DNA of 64,000 nucleotides from an uncultured Rhodospira sp. (lineage in GTDB: Bacteria; Pseudomonadota; Alphaproteobacteria; Rhodospirillales; Rhodospirillaceae). Location of the stretch: NCBI RefSeq assembly GCF_937138205.1, contig NZ_CAKZOT010000113.1, forward strand, positions 1 through 64,000, written 5' to 3'. Below, one piece after another: positions 34,994 to 44,711 of this stretch (the first letter of the stretch is position 1; every line of letters begins with the position of its first letter). The notes beneath the pieces were generated by a model that saw only the letters and a program-made list of their open reading frames with translations, had not been told where the DNA came from and did not search any database. Made by a program: the position numbers and the translations under genes.

Positions 34994-37122
34994 GGGCGGG
35001 TCACTCCCAGATCGGCGTGCAGGCCCTGCAACGTTTCGAGCACGTTGCACCCCACGTAGATGAAGGCGTCGATGCCGGCGGCCTCGTAATCCGCCTGTTT
35101 GTCGCCCGGCCGTCCGGCCAGGTAGAGGGTCTTGCAGCCGGCGGCCTTGAGGGCGCGGGCCACCGGTTCCGCCTGCTCGGCATAGATCTTGTCGGACGAG
35201 CAGATCACGGCGGCACCGGCGCCGCTGTCCTGGAACGCGGCGGCGCATTCCTCGGCGTTGGCAAAGCCGGTGTTGGTCAGGGCCTCGATGCCGCCGGCCT
35301 CGAAGAAGTTACGGGCGTAGGTGGCGCGAGCCGTGTGGTGGGCGATCGGGCCAACATTGGCCAGGAAGATCAACGGGCGCGCGCCGGTGCCCGCCAGCAC
35401 CTCGTCGGAGGCATCGCGCAGGGCCTCGAAATCCTCGGCCAGGCGGTGCGAGGGCAGCGGGCTGATCTCGATGGCGTCGGCGCCGTCCCGGGTGGAGGCG
35501 CGGACCAACTCGCCCAGCGTGGCGCCCTTGATCGCGGCCGTGGCGATCTCGGTGGGCAGCATGTCCAGTTCCTCCGCCGCGCCCTCGACCGAGAAGATAT
35601 CGCAGGTCGCGTCCTCGCGCACCGTGGCCAGCGCCGCGCCGGCGGCGGCCCGCAGGGCCTCCAGGTCCGGGTCGGCCAACTCGGGCGCCGGCTCGGCGAG
35701 GTTCGGGAACTCCGAAATGCCGGTGATGGGCGCCTTGCGCCGGGCGATGTCCTTGCGACGGGCCTCGCGCACCGAGGCGATCTGCTCGGCGATGCGGCCA
35801 GACGTCAGCGCCTCGGCCATGCCACCGCCCTTCTCGATGTCCTGGAACAAAGCCCAGGCGCTGCCGGCCAGTTCCTCGGTCAGGCGTTCCAGCGCCCAGG
35901 ACCCGCCCGCCGGGTCGATCACGCGGTTGAGCTGGCTTTCCTCCTGCAGGATCAACTGCGTGTTGCGGGCGATGCGGCGGGCCAGCGGGCTCGGCTGGCC
36001 CAGGGCGGCGTCGTGCGGCAGGATGGTGATGCTGTTGGCGCCACCGACGGCCGCCGAGAAGCAGACCATGGTGGAGCGCAGCATGTTGACCCACGGGTCG
36101 CGCCGGGTCAGCACGCGCGCCGCCGTCACGGCATGGATGCGCGCGGCCCGGGCCGGTTCGTTGGCGCCGCAGGCCTCGGCGATGCGCGCCCACATCAGCC
36201 GGGCGGCGCGCAGCTTGGCAATGTTGAGATACTGGTCGGTGCCCAGGGAGACCGAAAAGGCGATCTGGCCGCACGCCTCGTCGATGGGCATTCCGGCCGC
36301 TTCCATGGCGCGCAGGTAGGCGACCCCGGTGGCCATGGCGCAGGCCAGATCCTGGGACTCGCTGGCCCCGGCGTTGTAGTAGGCGGCCGAATCGACCGCC
36401 ACCGCCGTGACGGCGCCGCTGGGGAAGGTGCGCGCGGTCTTGTCGGCGATTGACGCCATATGCCCGAGCGCGGTGTCGAGGCTGGTGGGCAGGCGGCCGA
36501 ATTCGGCCAGCGCGCCCAGCGGGTCGATGTTGAACGCGCCCCGGGCGTCGGACTCGGTCACACCGCGCTGGCACCACAGGGCGGTCAGCATGGCCGCGAC
36601 GACGGGCGCCTGTGGACCGGCCTGCAGCGCGACGGGAACCTTGGTCAGGTCGACGTCCGACAGCAATGCGTCCCAATCGGCCATGGACGACAGCGACAGG
36701 CCGCCCTGTCCGAACAGGTCGGCGGCCTGTTCCGCGTCGGCGTCCTGGCCGGCGCGGCCGGCGGCGTCCAGGCGGATCAGCAGCGAGGTGACGCCGTTCT
36801 CCAGGTCATCGGCGATGGCCGCCTTGGTGGCCGCCAGGTCGGGGTTGGCGTGGAGCTGGCGGATGTCCCAGCCGCTTTGCGACATCCCCAAGGGGCGCGC
36901 GCCGCGCGTGAAGGGCATGGCGCCGGGCGTCCCCGATGGGTCCCCTTCCGCCGGCCAGTGTTCGCGGGAGTAGAGCGGCTGGATGGAAAAGCCCTCCAGC
37001 GTGCGCGCCACCAGTTTCTTGTCGAAGGGCGCGCCGTCGAGCGCCTTTTCCACCATGGCCATCCAGTCGGCATGGGTGGCGGCGGGAAAGTCCTCGGCGA
37101 ACCGCTGCGGAGCATCCGTCAT
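34990..37122 (-). CDS. mutA: Methylmalonyl-CoA mutase small subunit
   Basis: A 710-residue non-catalytic partner of MutB. It has the mutase barrel pattern ([40 protein letters not shown]) but lacks the DxHxxG cobalamin motif in the C-terminal domain, where [20 protein letters not shown] stands instead. The start is ATG 37122; upstream in-frame ATG 37158 is possible but unsupported. It precedes mutB with a 4-nt overlap. No meaB or epimerase gene is adjacent. Confidence 0.94.
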   Translation of the reverse strand: MTDAPQRFAEDFPAATHADWMAMVEKALDGAPFDKKLVARTLEGFSIQPLYSREHWPAEGDPSGTPGAMPFTRGARPLGMSQSGWDIRQLHANPDLAATKAAIADDLENGVTSLLIRLDAAGRAGQDADAEQAADLFGQGGLSLSSMADWDALLSDVDLTKVPVALQAGPQAPVVAAMLTALWCQRGVTESDARGAFNIDPLGALAEFGRLPTSLDTALGHMASIADKTARTFPSGAVTAVAVDSAAYYNAGASESQDLACAMATGVAYLRAMEAAGMPIDEACGQIAFSVSLGTDQYLNIAKLRAARLMWARIAEACGANEPARAARIHAVTAARVLTRRDPWVNMLRSTMVCFSAAVGGANSITILPHDAALGQPSPLARRIARNTQLILQEESQLNRVIDPAGGSWALERLTEELAGSAWALFQDIEKGGGMAEALTSGRIAEQIASVREARRKDIARRKAPITGISEFPNLAEPAPELADPDLEALRAAAGAALATVREDATCDIFSVEGAAEELDMLPTEIATAAIKGATLGELVRASTRDGADAIEISPLPSHRLAEDFEALRDASDEVLAGTGARPLIFLANVGPIAHHTARATYARNFFEAGGIEALTNTGFANAEECAAAFQDSGAGAAVICSSDKIYAEQAEPVARALKAAGCKTLYLAGRPGDKQADYEAAGIDAFIYVGCNVLETLQGLHADLGVTRP

Positions 37123-37373
37123 GATCGGGAACCCTGTCCAAAGGGGGAGGCCGGCCACTGTAGCAAAGGTCCGCGCACGCTTTCAACGCGGTGCCCGGGC
37201 CGGCACCGCCCCGGGAAACGTTGCGTGATTGCATTGGAATTGCAAGAGGGACGGCGCTATTCGACGAGATCAAAGCGCCGTAAGTCCTAAGCTGCGGGAC
37301 AGACGAGCCTCAAAGCCGTCCATACGCGGATCAGCACGCAGCGGTCACGCCTCTACCCCGTCGCCTCGCTGCA

Positions 37374-38039
37374 CTAGCCGCGCCACGAACGCGGCGGCCC
37401 CACATCCACATGCACGAACCCGGAGCGCGGGTAGTAGCCCACGCCGCCACGGTCCATCGCCAGAGCCAATCGGCGCAGATCGCCAAGCGAGACGCCGGGA
37501 ACGGCGATGTCGGCCGCCATGCCACGCATATGATAGCTCTTCTTGGCCACGCCGCGCCCGGCCCGGCGCATCGTCGCGTTGGTCTCCGGCGCCCGATAGG
37601 CCGAGATGATCTCGATGGGGGCGCGCGTCTCCAGCCGGGCGCTGATGTCACTCAGCAGGTTCAGCAAGGCCGGATCAATGGGGGCCACCTCGTCGGTGCG
37701 GCGGTCGCGCAGGATGTGGTTGAGGGCCCGCAGCGCATCCGGCACATAGCGGCCGTTTTCCAGGTAGGTGACGGTCAGGCGCTCGCCCGTGTTGATATTG
37801 TCCAGCGCCAGAGACCGGGTCAGCGGACCGGCGGTCGGAGCCGCCGGCACGTGGCCGGGGGGTATCGGCTTGCGGCCGAGGCGGAACAACAGCGGGACGG
37901 GCGGCTTCTCGCCTGGCGGCAACGGGACCGCAGCCAGGCTCGGCGCCAGTGGGGTCAGGGTGGCGGCGCCCAGGGCGGCGCCCGCGACCAGGACTCGACG
38001 CCGCGTCGCCGTGGGGACGGACGAGTCGGGGTTCGACAC
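37374..38039 (-). CDS. DUF882/YcbK-like peptidase M15 family protein, Tat-exported
   Basis: A 221-residue protein with a twin-arginine-type signal (TRRRVLVAGAALGAATLTPL) and a D,D-peptidase-like metal-binding domain: ISAYRAPETNATMRR, SYHMRGMAADIAVPG (His and Asp ligands) and GFVHVDVGPPRSWRG (His ligand). Members process or remodel peptidoglycan in the periplasm; E. coli YcbK/MepK cleaves cross-links. It is monocistronic here, between mutA and pdxY. Confidence 0.9.
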   Translation of the reverse strand: MSNPDSSVPTATRRRVLVAGAALGAATLTPLAPSLAAVPLPPGEKPPVPLLFRLGRKPIPPGHVPAAPTAGPLTRSLALDNINTGERLTVTYLENGRYVPDALRALNHILRDRRTDEVAPIDPALLNLLSDISARLETRAPIEIISAYRAPETNATMRRAGRGVAKKSYHMRGMAADIAVPGVSLGDLRRLALAMDRGGVGYYPRSGFVHVDVGPPRSWRG

Positions 38040-38434
38040 GGTGGGCCTCTCTCATGCTCTCTCAGGCACAGCCGGCCTCTTGCGGACCGGTTCAGGGGGG
38101 ATCGGCACCCGGCGCCATCCGAACCGGCACCGTCCCGATCCCCTTAATGCCCAGTTTTGCGCATCGGATTCAAGAAAGCGTTAACGATCTCACGAGAATT
38201 TCACGAAACATCCCGCGAAAGACAAGACAACTCGGGCGGACCAGGACGGAAACGGGACCGCAGTGCTCCCGATTATCTGGCCGGCGCGCTCCTTCGCCTA
38301 TCGGTGGCGCGACGATGCGGTCGGGACGGCAAGCCGGGTGGGATTTCAGGCTTGGCAATATTGAGTCGAGTGATTCGTGGACTGCGCGGGGCGGCTCATC
38401 TGAATCGCGGGCCGTCGACGATGCCTGCGCCCCC
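38040..38434. other. Gene-free stretch with a second GANTC cluster
   Basis: About 395 bp between the DUF882 gene (reading left) and the end of pdxY. I see no gene. GAGTC (38363), GATTC (38372) and GAATC (38402) lie within 44 bp. The left part probably holds the DUF882 promoter. Confidence 0.5.
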
Positions 38435-39316
38435 CTACAGCCGGATCGGCGGCCAGATCCGATCCGGGTTCGACAGGCGATCACCGACATCCAGCAGGGC
38501 CAGTTCGCAGCCCCCGCCGCGCAGCGTCTCCACCAGCAGGGCGAACAGGCCAGAGACCGCCGCGCTCAACGCCACCTGGGGCCGCCCGTCCAGCAGCCAG
38601 TGGTGCAGGAACAGAGCCGCCAGAACGTCTCCGGCGCCGTTGGGCGCACGCGGGAAGCGCAGGCGGGGCGTTGCCACCATCCAAACGTCGGTACCGTCGG
38701 TGACAAGGCAGCGGGCGCCGCCGGGCTCCGGGCCGTCGGGAACCTCGACACTGGTCACGACAACGATGCGAGGACCCTTCGCCCGCAACGCCATGGCGGC
38801 ATCGACAACGTCGGCCAGGCTTTCGCACATGCGGTTGGTCAACAGGCCGAGTTCGAACTGGTTGGGTTTGATGATGGTGGCGCGCGGCACCAGGCGCTCG
38901 GCGATGGCCTGGGGAATGGCGGGCTCGACATACAGACCGGGGCCGACCGGGCCGGCCAGCCCGGGACCGGTGTCTCCCATCACGGGGTCGCACAGGTACG
39001 GCAAGTCCGGTCGCCCTTTGCGCGCCCGGTCGACCGCGCCCGCGACGGCGGCCGCTGTGCCCGCCGCCCCGAGATATCCGGACAGCACGGCCTGGCATTC
39101 GGGCCACGCCACGTGTTCGGCCAGCCCCTTCAGGCAATCATCCACCAGCGTGGGATTCACAACGTGCCCGCGCAGGCTGCCGTAGCCAGGATGGTTCGAG
39201 AACAGCACGGTATGCACCGGCCAGACGCTACGGCCGAGGGCGTGCAACGCGGGCACGGCGGCGGCGTTTCCGACATGGCCGGCCGAAACGTGGCTCTGAA
39301 CGGACAGGATCGCCAT
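38435..39316 (-). CDS. pdxY: Pyridoxal/pyridoxine kinase (PdxY type)
   Basis: A 293-residue ribokinase-like enzyme phosphorylating vitamin B6 vitamers for PLP salvage. The opening AILSVQSHVSAGHVGNAAAV binds substrate; YLCDPVMGDTGPGL, IIKPNQFELGLL and the catalytic-Asp motif PNGAGDVLAALFLHH are all present. The start ATG 39316 gives the family N-terminus. It is divergent from the CitE-like lyase operon. Confidence 0.93.
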   Translation of the reverse strand: MAILSVQSHVSAGHVGNAAAVPALHALGRSVWPVHTVLFSNHPGYGSLRGHVVNPTLVDDCLKGLAEHVAWPECQAVLSGYLGAAGTAAAVAGAVDRARKGRPDLPYLCDPVMGDTGPGLAGPVGPGLYVEPAIPQAIAERLVPRATIIKPNQFELGLLTNRMCESLADVVDAAMALRAKGPRIVVVTSVEVPDGPEPGGARCLVTDGTDVWMVATPRLRFPRAPNGAGDVLAALFLHHWLLDGRPQVALSAAVSGLFALLVETLRGGGCELALLDVGDRLSNPDRIWPPIRL

Positions 39317-39375
39317 GGACGAGGACCGAGCGGGATGGGGTGAAAGGGGCCGCTTTTTGCGATGCGGCAGCCACC

Positions 39376-39403
39376 TTGCCACGGGCGGGCTTTGATTTAT
39401 AGT
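39376..39403 (+). promoter_or_regulatory. Candidate promoter of the malyl-CoA/mesaconyl-CoA operon
   Basis: TTGCCA, 16-bp spacer, TATAGT, in the pdxY divergent gap, 68 bp before the ATG at 39472. Confidence 0.45.
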
Positions 39404-39471
39404 GTGCCGCCTCGCGCCCCCCGGCGGTGGCCGGGGACGAGGACACCAGACCGTCAGGGAGGATCAGACCC

Positions 39472-40368
39472 ATGGCCGCACCCGCCCGCCCGCGCCGCAG
39501 TGTGCTCTACATGCCCGGCTCCAACACCCGGGCGCTGGAGAAGGCCAAGACCCTGGCCGCCGACGGCCTGATCCTCGACCTGGAGGACGCCGTGGCCCCC
39601 GACGCCAAGTTGGAAGCACGCGCCAACGTGGTCGCGGCCGCCGCCAGCGGCGGCTACGGCAAGCGCGAGGTGCTGATCCGCACCAACGGCCTGAACACGC
39701 CCTGGGGCTATGCCGACCTGGAAGCGGCGGCCACCAGCGGCTGCGACGGGATCCTGCTGCCCAAGGTGGAAAGCGCCGATACGGTGCGGCAGGTGGAAAC
39801 CATCCTGCAGGCCAAGGGTGCGCCCGACCGCACCCTGATCTGGTGCATGATGGAAACGCCTCTGGGGATGCTGCACGCCGCCGAGATCGCCGCCGCCTCG
39901 CCCCGTCTGGGCGGGTTCGTCATGGGCACCTCGGATCTGGCCAAGGATCTGCACTGTCATCACACGGCCATGCGCCTGCCGATGATCACCTCGCTCGGGC
40001 TGTGCCTGCTGGCGGCGCGGGCGCACGGCCTGGCCATCCTCGACGGCGTCTATCTGGACCTGCAGGACGACGAGGGCTTCGCCGCCGCCTGCCGCCAGGG
40101 CCTGGAACTGGGCTTCGACGGCAAGACGCTGATCCATCCCAAGACCGTCGGCACCGCCAACGAGATCTTCGCCCCCAGCGAGACCGAGGTGGCGTGGTCG
40201 CGCCGCATCATCGAGGCCCACGCCGAGGCCGAGAAGGAAGGCAAGGGCGTCGTGGTGGTCGACGGCAAGCTGGTCGAGAACCTGCACGTGGCCAACGCCC
40301 GCCGGCTGGTGGCGCTGGCCGAGGCCATCGACGCTTTGCAGGCCGATCTGGACACGGCCAACGCCTGA
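39472..40368 (+). CDS. CitE-like CoA-ester lyase, probable (3S)-malyl-CoA thioesterase or beta-methylmalyl-CoA lyase
   Basis: A 298-residue HpcH/HpaI aldolase family protein. Marks are RRSVLYMPGSNTRALEKAKT, GLILDLEDAVAPDAK (metal-binding Glu/Asp), VLIRTNGLNTPWGY, ILLPKVESADTVRQV, the catalytic METPLGMLHA and GFDGKTLIHPKTV. The short N-terminus and the overall sequence are nearer the malyl-CoA thioesterase (Mcl2) type than Mcl1. In the ethylmalonyl-CoA pathway these enzymes act on malyl- and methylmalyl-CoA. GGGAGG precedes the ATG. The hydratase gene follows 46 bp later. Confidence 0.85.
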   Translation: MAAPARPRRSVLYMPGSNTRALEKAKTLAADGLILDLEDAVAPDAKLEARANVVAAAASGGYGKREVLIRTNGLNTPWGYADLEAAATSGCDGILLPKVESADTVRQVETILQAKGAPDRTLIWCMMETPLGMLHAAEIAAASPRLGGFVMGTSDLAKDLHCHHTAMRLPMITSLGLCLLAARAHGLAILDGVYLDLQDDEGFAAACRQGLELGFDGKTLIHPKTVGTANEIFAPSETEVAWSRRIIEAHAEAEKEGKGVVVVDGKLVENLHVANARRLVALAEAIDALQADLDTANA

Positions 40369-40414
40369 GCGGTGCGCCCCGTTCTGTTCCCCGTCCTCCC
40401 TGGAGTGCCGCGCG

Positions 40415-41512
40415 ATGACCCCCGACGTGACCCCCAAGAGCAAGACCAACCCGGGCAACTTCTTCGAGGACTTCTACCTCGATCAGGAGATCGTGCACCC
40501 CACCCCCCGGACCGTGACCGAGGGTGATCAGGCGCTGTACATCGCCCTGTACGGCTCGCGCTTCCCGCTGCACTGCTCTGCCGATTTCGCCGCCGACCTG
40601 GGGTTCGAGGACATGCCGCTGGAGGACCTTTTGGTCTTCCACATGGTGTTCGGCAAAAGCGTGCCGGACATCTCGGTCAATGCCGTCGCCAATCTTGGCT
40701 ACGCCGAGTGCGTCTTCGGCGTGCCCGTCTACGCCGGCGACACCCTGCGCGCCGTGTCGCGGGTTATCGGCCTGAAGGAGAACTCGAACCGCAAGTCCGG
40801 GATCGTCTGGGTGCGCACCACCGGGTTCAATCAGGATGACGAAACGGTGGTCGAGTTCGTCCGCTGGGTCATGGTGCGCAAGCGCGCGGTCCCCGGCCCC
40901 GATGACGCCGACGACGAGGGCATTGAGCCGCCCGTCGTGCCCACCCTGTCGCCCGTGGTGCCCGCCGCCGATCTGATCGTGCCGGACGACCTTGACCTCG
41001 AAGACTACGACGTCGACCTGGCCGGGCAGGAGGACCTTTGGGAGGACTATCACGTCGGCGAACGCATCGACCACGGCGCCGGCATGACGATCGAGGAGGC
41101 CGAACACCAACTGGCCACGCGCCTGTACCAGAACACCGCGCGGGTGCACTTCGACAAGATCCGGATGGAAAACGGGCCGATGGGCCGACGCCTGGTCTAT
41201 GGCGGACACGTCATCAGCATGGCCCGCGCGTTGTCGTTCTACGGGCTCGCCAATGCCCTCCGCGTTGCCGCCATCAACGCCGGCGCCCACACCAACGCGG
41301 TCTTCGCGGGTGACACCATCTACGCCTGGACCGAGGTCCTGGACCGCATGGAAGTGCCGGGTCGGTCGGACGTCGGCGCCTTGCGGTTGCGCACGGTGGC
41401 GGTCAAGGACCAAGCCTGCGCCGGCTTCCCGGACAAGGACGAGGACGGCGCCTATCCGGCGTCCGTCGTGCTGAACCTGGACTACACCGTGCTGATGCCG
41501 CGCCGGATGTAG
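40415..41512 (+). CDS. MaoC-type mesaconyl-CoA hydratase
   Basis: A 365-residue double hot-dog hydratase. KTNPGNFFEDFYLDQEIVHP, PRTVTEGDQALYIALYGSRF, EDLLVFHMVFGKSVPDISVN, NLGYAECVFGVPVYAGDTL and GLKENSNRKSGIVWVRTTGF are near-diagnostic of the mesaconyl-CoA hydratase group of the ethylmalonyl-CoA pathway. It hydrates mesaconyl-CoA reversibly to beta-methylmalyl-CoA, the substrate of the lyase-type neighbour. An acidic linker near residue 170-200 joins the two halves. Confidence 0.92.
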   Translation: MTPDVTPKSKTNPGNFFEDFYLDQEIVHPTPRTVTEGDQALYIALYGSRFPLHCSADFAADLGFEDMPLEDLLVFHMVFGKSVPDISVNAVANLGYAECVFGVPVYAGDTLRAVSRVIGLKENSNRKSGIVWVRTTGFNQDDETVVEFVRWVMVRKRAVPGPDDADDEGIEPPVVPTLSPVVPAADLIVPDDLDLEDYDVDLAGQEDLWEDYHVGERIDHGAGMTIEEAEHQLATRLYQNTARVHFDKIRMENGPMGRRLVYGGHVISMARALSFYGLANALRVAAINAGAHTNAVFAGDTIYAWTEVLDRMEVPGRSDVGALRLRTVAVKDQACAGFPDKDEDGAYPASVVLNLDYTVLMPRRM

Positions 41513-41547
41513 GGCCGCCCAGCCCCCGCTCCCGCACGCGGAGGCCG

Positions 41548-41901
41548 TTACTGGACCCGTGTGCAGCGGACCTCTTCGCCCTTCAGCAGGTCGTTGAGGG
41601 CGCCCTGCAACGTCACGCCTCGGCCGCGTGGCACGTCGGCCATGCAGGTGATGCCGCCGGTGGACAGGCTGGAGCAGTCCACCCCGCGATCGAGGCTACT
41701 ATAGGCCCAGACCTGGCCGGCCATGCGGCGCAGCACCATCTCCATCCGCTGCGGTGGCATGGTCGAATGAGTGCATTCGAACACCACGCGCGGCGGATTG
41801 TCGCCGCTGCCGATCTCGCGGACCGGGTCAAGCGACTGGGCCGCGGCCGATCCGGACACGGCAAGGCCGACGAGGGCGGCAATCAGGGAAGCGCGAAGCA
41901 T
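41548..41901 (-). CDS. Secreted hypothetical protein
   Basis: A 117-residue protein with a clear Sec signal peptide (MLRASLIAALVGLAVSGSAA, cleavage near AAQS) and a mature part with four cysteines (FECTH, VDCSS, ITCMA, VRCTR), probably two disulfides. MPPQRMEMVLRRMAGQVWAY and VTLQGALNDLLKGEEV are the most structured parts. The pattern RGVTLQGALNDLL recalls secretin/STN-like short domains. No known family can be assigned. It converges on the hydratase gene. Confidence 0.75.
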   Translation of the reverse strand: MLRASLIAALVGLAVSGSAAAQSLDPVREIGSGDNPPRVVFECTHSTMPPQRMEMVLRRMAGQVWAYSSLDRGVDCSSLSTGGITCMADVPRGRGVTLQGALNDLLKGEEVRCTRVQ

Positions 41902-41967
41902 GGGCAGGGTTTCCTTCTGCTCAGTGGACAGGCGATGGCAGTATTTAGCCGCATCATCGCGGCCGAA

Positions 41968-42651
41968 TCATGACGCCGTGAGCACGGCCGCGATCCGGCG
42001 GGCCGTCTGCTCGTCGACCACGCCGTCGAGGCGGGCCGGCCGGAACCGGCGCTGGAACGCCACCACGGCGGCGCGCGGGTCGCTCAGGTCATAGCCGATG
42101 GCCGCCAGCATCGCCAGCGCCTCCGGTGCCGTCGGGGCCGAGGCGCCGTCGTCGACAGGTGGCCACAGCCCCACGCCAGCCCGCGCCAGGCGCGGCCAGT
42201 CGAACAGCTCGCCCGGGTCCTCCTTGCGCGTCGGCGCCACGTCCGCGTGGGCCACCACGTCGGCCGGCCCGAGGCCATGGCGGGCGACGATGCCCCGGCA
42301 GAGGCGTTCAACGGCGGCCATCTGCTTTTCAGGGAACGCACGATAGCCGAATTCGTGCCCGGGATTGACGATTTCGACGCCGATCGACCGCCCGTTGACG
42401 TCTGCCGCCCCGTGCCACCGCGAGACGCCGGCGTGCCACGCGCGCCGGTCCTCCGGCACCAGACGGAACACGCGGCCGTCCTCTTCCACCAGCCAATGGG
42501 CGCTGACCTTTGAGGCCGGGTCGCACAGCCGCTCCAGCGCCGCCGCGCCAGTCGGCATCCCGGTGTAATGCAGCACCAGCAGCTCGACCCGCTGGCCGGG
42601 TGGGCGGGCGTCGTGGTTGGGCGACGGGGTGTCGATCACGTCGGCGGTCAC
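41968..42651 (-). CDS. N-acetylmuramoyl-L-alanine amidase (AmiD type)
   Basis: A 227-residue Amidase_2 protein with a C-terminal peptidoglycan-binding domain. The zinc ligands are in ELLVLHYTGM (His) and VVAHADVAPTRKEDPGELFD (His and catalytic Lys/Asp). YVSAHWLVEEDGR-type substrate segment (here KVSAHWLVEEDGRVF) and RSIGVEIVNPGHEFGY are present. Residues about 175-225 (IGYDLSDPRAAVVAFQRRFR) form the PGRP-type binding repeat. It lacks a signal peptide from this start, so it probably acts on imported or cytosolic muropeptides, AmpD-like in role. Confidence 0.9.
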   Translation of the reverse strand: MTADVIDTPSPNHDARPPGQRVELLVLHYTGMPTGAAALERLCDPASKVSAHWLVEEDGRVFRLVPEDRRAWHAGVSRWHGAADVNGRSIGVEIVNPGHEFGYRAFPEKQMAAVERLCRGIVARHGLGPADVVAHADVAPTRKEDPGELFDWPRLARAGVGLWPPVDDGASAPTAPEALAMLAAIGYDLSDPRAAVVAFQRRFRPARLDGVVDEQTARRIAAVLTAS

Positions 42652-42695
42652 TTGTGCCTCCTGGGCCAGGCCGGAGCCGCCGTCCGGTGCCGCCG

Positions 42696-44711
42696 CTACG
42701 CCGCCCCGGCGGTCTTGCCGTCGTCGGCGTCCGCGTCGGTGCAGCGTGCCATGGCGATCTTTTCGGTGGAATGCTTGGCCTGCTTCTTCAGGCCCGCGAT
42801 CAGTCCGGCGATCTCGTCGGCGCTTCGGATTTGATGGCCCCGGGGGACCTCGACAATGGCCGCCGAGGCCGACAGCAATTCCAGCCGCCGTTCGACCCCG
42901 TCGCGATCCTTGGCGACGATGTAGCGGCGCGTGCGGGCCTCTTCGTCGTAGAAACTCTCCACGTCAAGGCGGAAGCGTTCCACCAAATCCTTGATCAAGA
43001 CCACCGCCTGGTCGCTCGCGATCCCCTTGAATCCAACGAAGAAATCGTCGCCACCGACATGGCCGATGAAGACATCCGGCCCGTTCAGATGCTTACGCAT
43101 CAGGTCGGCGAACAAGGTGATGGCGCGGTCGCCCTGCCGGTATCCGTAGCTGTCATTGAAGGGCTTGAAGTGGTCGAAGTCCAGATAGACTATGATGTAT
43201 GTATTGTCTTCATCCATCAGGGCTTCGGAAATGTACTCGTTGATCATCGTATTGCCCGGCAGGCGGCTGAGGGGGTTCTGGTCCCGAGCCAGGGCCAGGT
43301 TCTTTTCGTTGACGACCTTCAGCAACGAGGCCGCCGACATGAAGCCGATGTACTGGCGGTCGCGGGTGATGAGAATGCACTCGGCGCCGCTGGAGGCCGA
43401 GAAGATCTCCAGGATCTTTTCCGCCTTGGTGTTGACGTCGGCCACCGGGCAGCGGGCCACGAAGGCGTCGAGCGTTCGGCCCAACGCCCGGTTGCTCAGC
43501 AGGTCCTTGCCGTACAGGCTGTAGGTGTATTCCTTCAGGTCCAGTTCCCGGATGATGCCGGCCGGTTCGCCCGCGCCGTCGACCACGGGAAAGAAGTTGC
43601 GGTCCTTATCGTGGCGGAACCGCTCGAACACCGCGCCCATGTGGGTCCCCAGAGCGATCGGTTCCAGATACTGGGTCTCGGCGGTGATCAGGGCGGAGTC
43701 ATTGCCGACGCGCCGGTGATCGGACTCGTTGAGGGCACGAATGTCGGCGTGATCGCGGATCAGAGCCTGCGGGTCGAACACCCGCTCCCCGGCCACCTGG
43801 CCCTGGATGTAGTCGCATCCGGCCTGGCGGCAGATGTTGTATTCCTCAATCGAATGCACGCCCTCGGCCACCACCTGGCTGCCCAGCAGGTGGGCCAGAT
43901 TGGTCAGGGTATTGAGCACCAAACGGCGACCGCGCTCCTGCGCCACCGACTGGATGAAAAAGCGGTCGAGTTTGACAAGGTCAGGACGCGCCAGGGTCAG
44001 CAGCGGCAGGCTGGCGTAGCCAGCCCCGAAGTCGCCCAACGCCAGCCGCCCCGAGACGGAGCGCAACGTCTCCATCAGGGCGGCGAAGTCCCGGTTGGCC
44101 TCGGCGGGCGCCTGGGCGCTGTCGACCAGGGCCTCGGTGTTGAAGAACGGCAGGCGCTCGGACACCTCGATGACGACGTTGGCGGATCCGACGCCATGAC
44201 GCTCCAGGCGCCCCTTCAGGGCCGACACGATGGATTCGGCTTGCTCGGCCAGGCGCATGTCCAGGTTCAGGAACAGCTTCATCCCGCCGCGATCGGGGAT
44301 TTGGGCGAACAGGGCGACGGCGGCGGCGTGCGTGGCCGCCTCGACACAGGCGAGGCGGTTGTCGCACCGCAACGGATCCGTGGGATCGCCGGTATCGTGG
44401 GCGCAGTCCAGCAGGTCGTGGACGGAGGCGAATCCAATCTCGCGCGCGTTGCCAATGACCGCCTCGACGCCAAGTGTGCGGCCCGAGTGCGTGCCGACCA
44501 CCGGCTCCAGCGCCATGCGGATGCGCGGGATGATCGCATCCCACCCCAGCGCCCGCGCCGTGTCGCCACCTTCGATGACGGCGTCGTTCTGGTGGCGGCG
44601 GTGCGAGAACGTGAAGCGCGGCCTGTACCACAGGGCGTCGCCGGCGTCCTCCAGCCGTTTGGTTTCGGCGGAACCGATGTCGATCGCGTCAGCCACGCGG
44701 TCTTCGCACAT
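42696..44711 (-). CDS. Signalling protein with degenerate EAL, CBS-pair and GGDEF domains
   Basis: A 671-residue protein. The N-terminal EAL-like domain (to about 300) is altered: EAL is VEA, the DDFG metal motif is GDFG, while LNLDMRL, VKLDRFF, VVAEGVHSIEE and GCDYIQG remain. A CBS pair covers about 320-470. The C-terminal GGDEF domain has IVYLDFDHFKPFNDSYGYRQ and an active-site GGDDF (553-557). This order (EAL-CBS-GGDEF) is that of known c-di-GMP signalling proteins. Diguanylate cyclase activity is plausible, phosphodiesterase activity doubtful. No membrane segment, so it is cytosolic. Start ATG 44711 with GAGG upstream; ATG 44768 is possible. Confidence 0.86.
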   Translation of the reverse strand: MCEDRVADAIDIGSAETKRLEDAGDALWYRPRFTFSHRRHQNDAVIEGGDTARALGWDAIIPRIRMALEPVVGTHSGRTLGVEAVIGNAREIGFASVHDLLDCAHDTGDPTDPLRCDNRLACVEAATHAAAVALFAQIPDRGGMKLFLNLDMRLAEQAESIVSALKGRLERHGVGSANVVIEVSERLPFFNTEALVDSAQAPAEANRDFAALMETLRSVSGRLALGDFGAGYASLPLLTLARPDLVKLDRFFIQSVAQERGRRLVLNTLTNLAHLLGSQVVAEGVHSIEEYNICRQAGCDYIQGQVAGERVFDPQALIRDHADIRALNESDHRRVGNDSALITAETQYLEPIALGTHMGAVFERFRHDKDRNFFPVVDGAGEPAGIIRELDLKEYTYSLYGKDLLSNRALGRTLDAFVARCPVADVNTKAEKILEIFSASSGAECILITRDRQYIGFMSAASLLKVVNEKNLALARDQNPLSRLPGNTMINEYISEALMDEDNTYIIVYLDFDHFKPFNDSYGYRQGDRAITLFADLMRKHLNGPDVFIGHVGGDDFFVGFKGIASDQAVVLIKDLVERFRLDVESFYDEEARTRRYIVAKDRDGVERRLELLSASAAIVEVPRGHQIRSADEIAGLIAGLKKQAKHSTEKIAMARCTDADADDGKTAGAA

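Noticed and set aside
31619-35059. A 1146-codon plus-strand open frame opposite the hydrolase and mutB
   Set aside because: Antisense shadow of GC-rich genes; His/Gln/Arg-rich composition without family resemblance.
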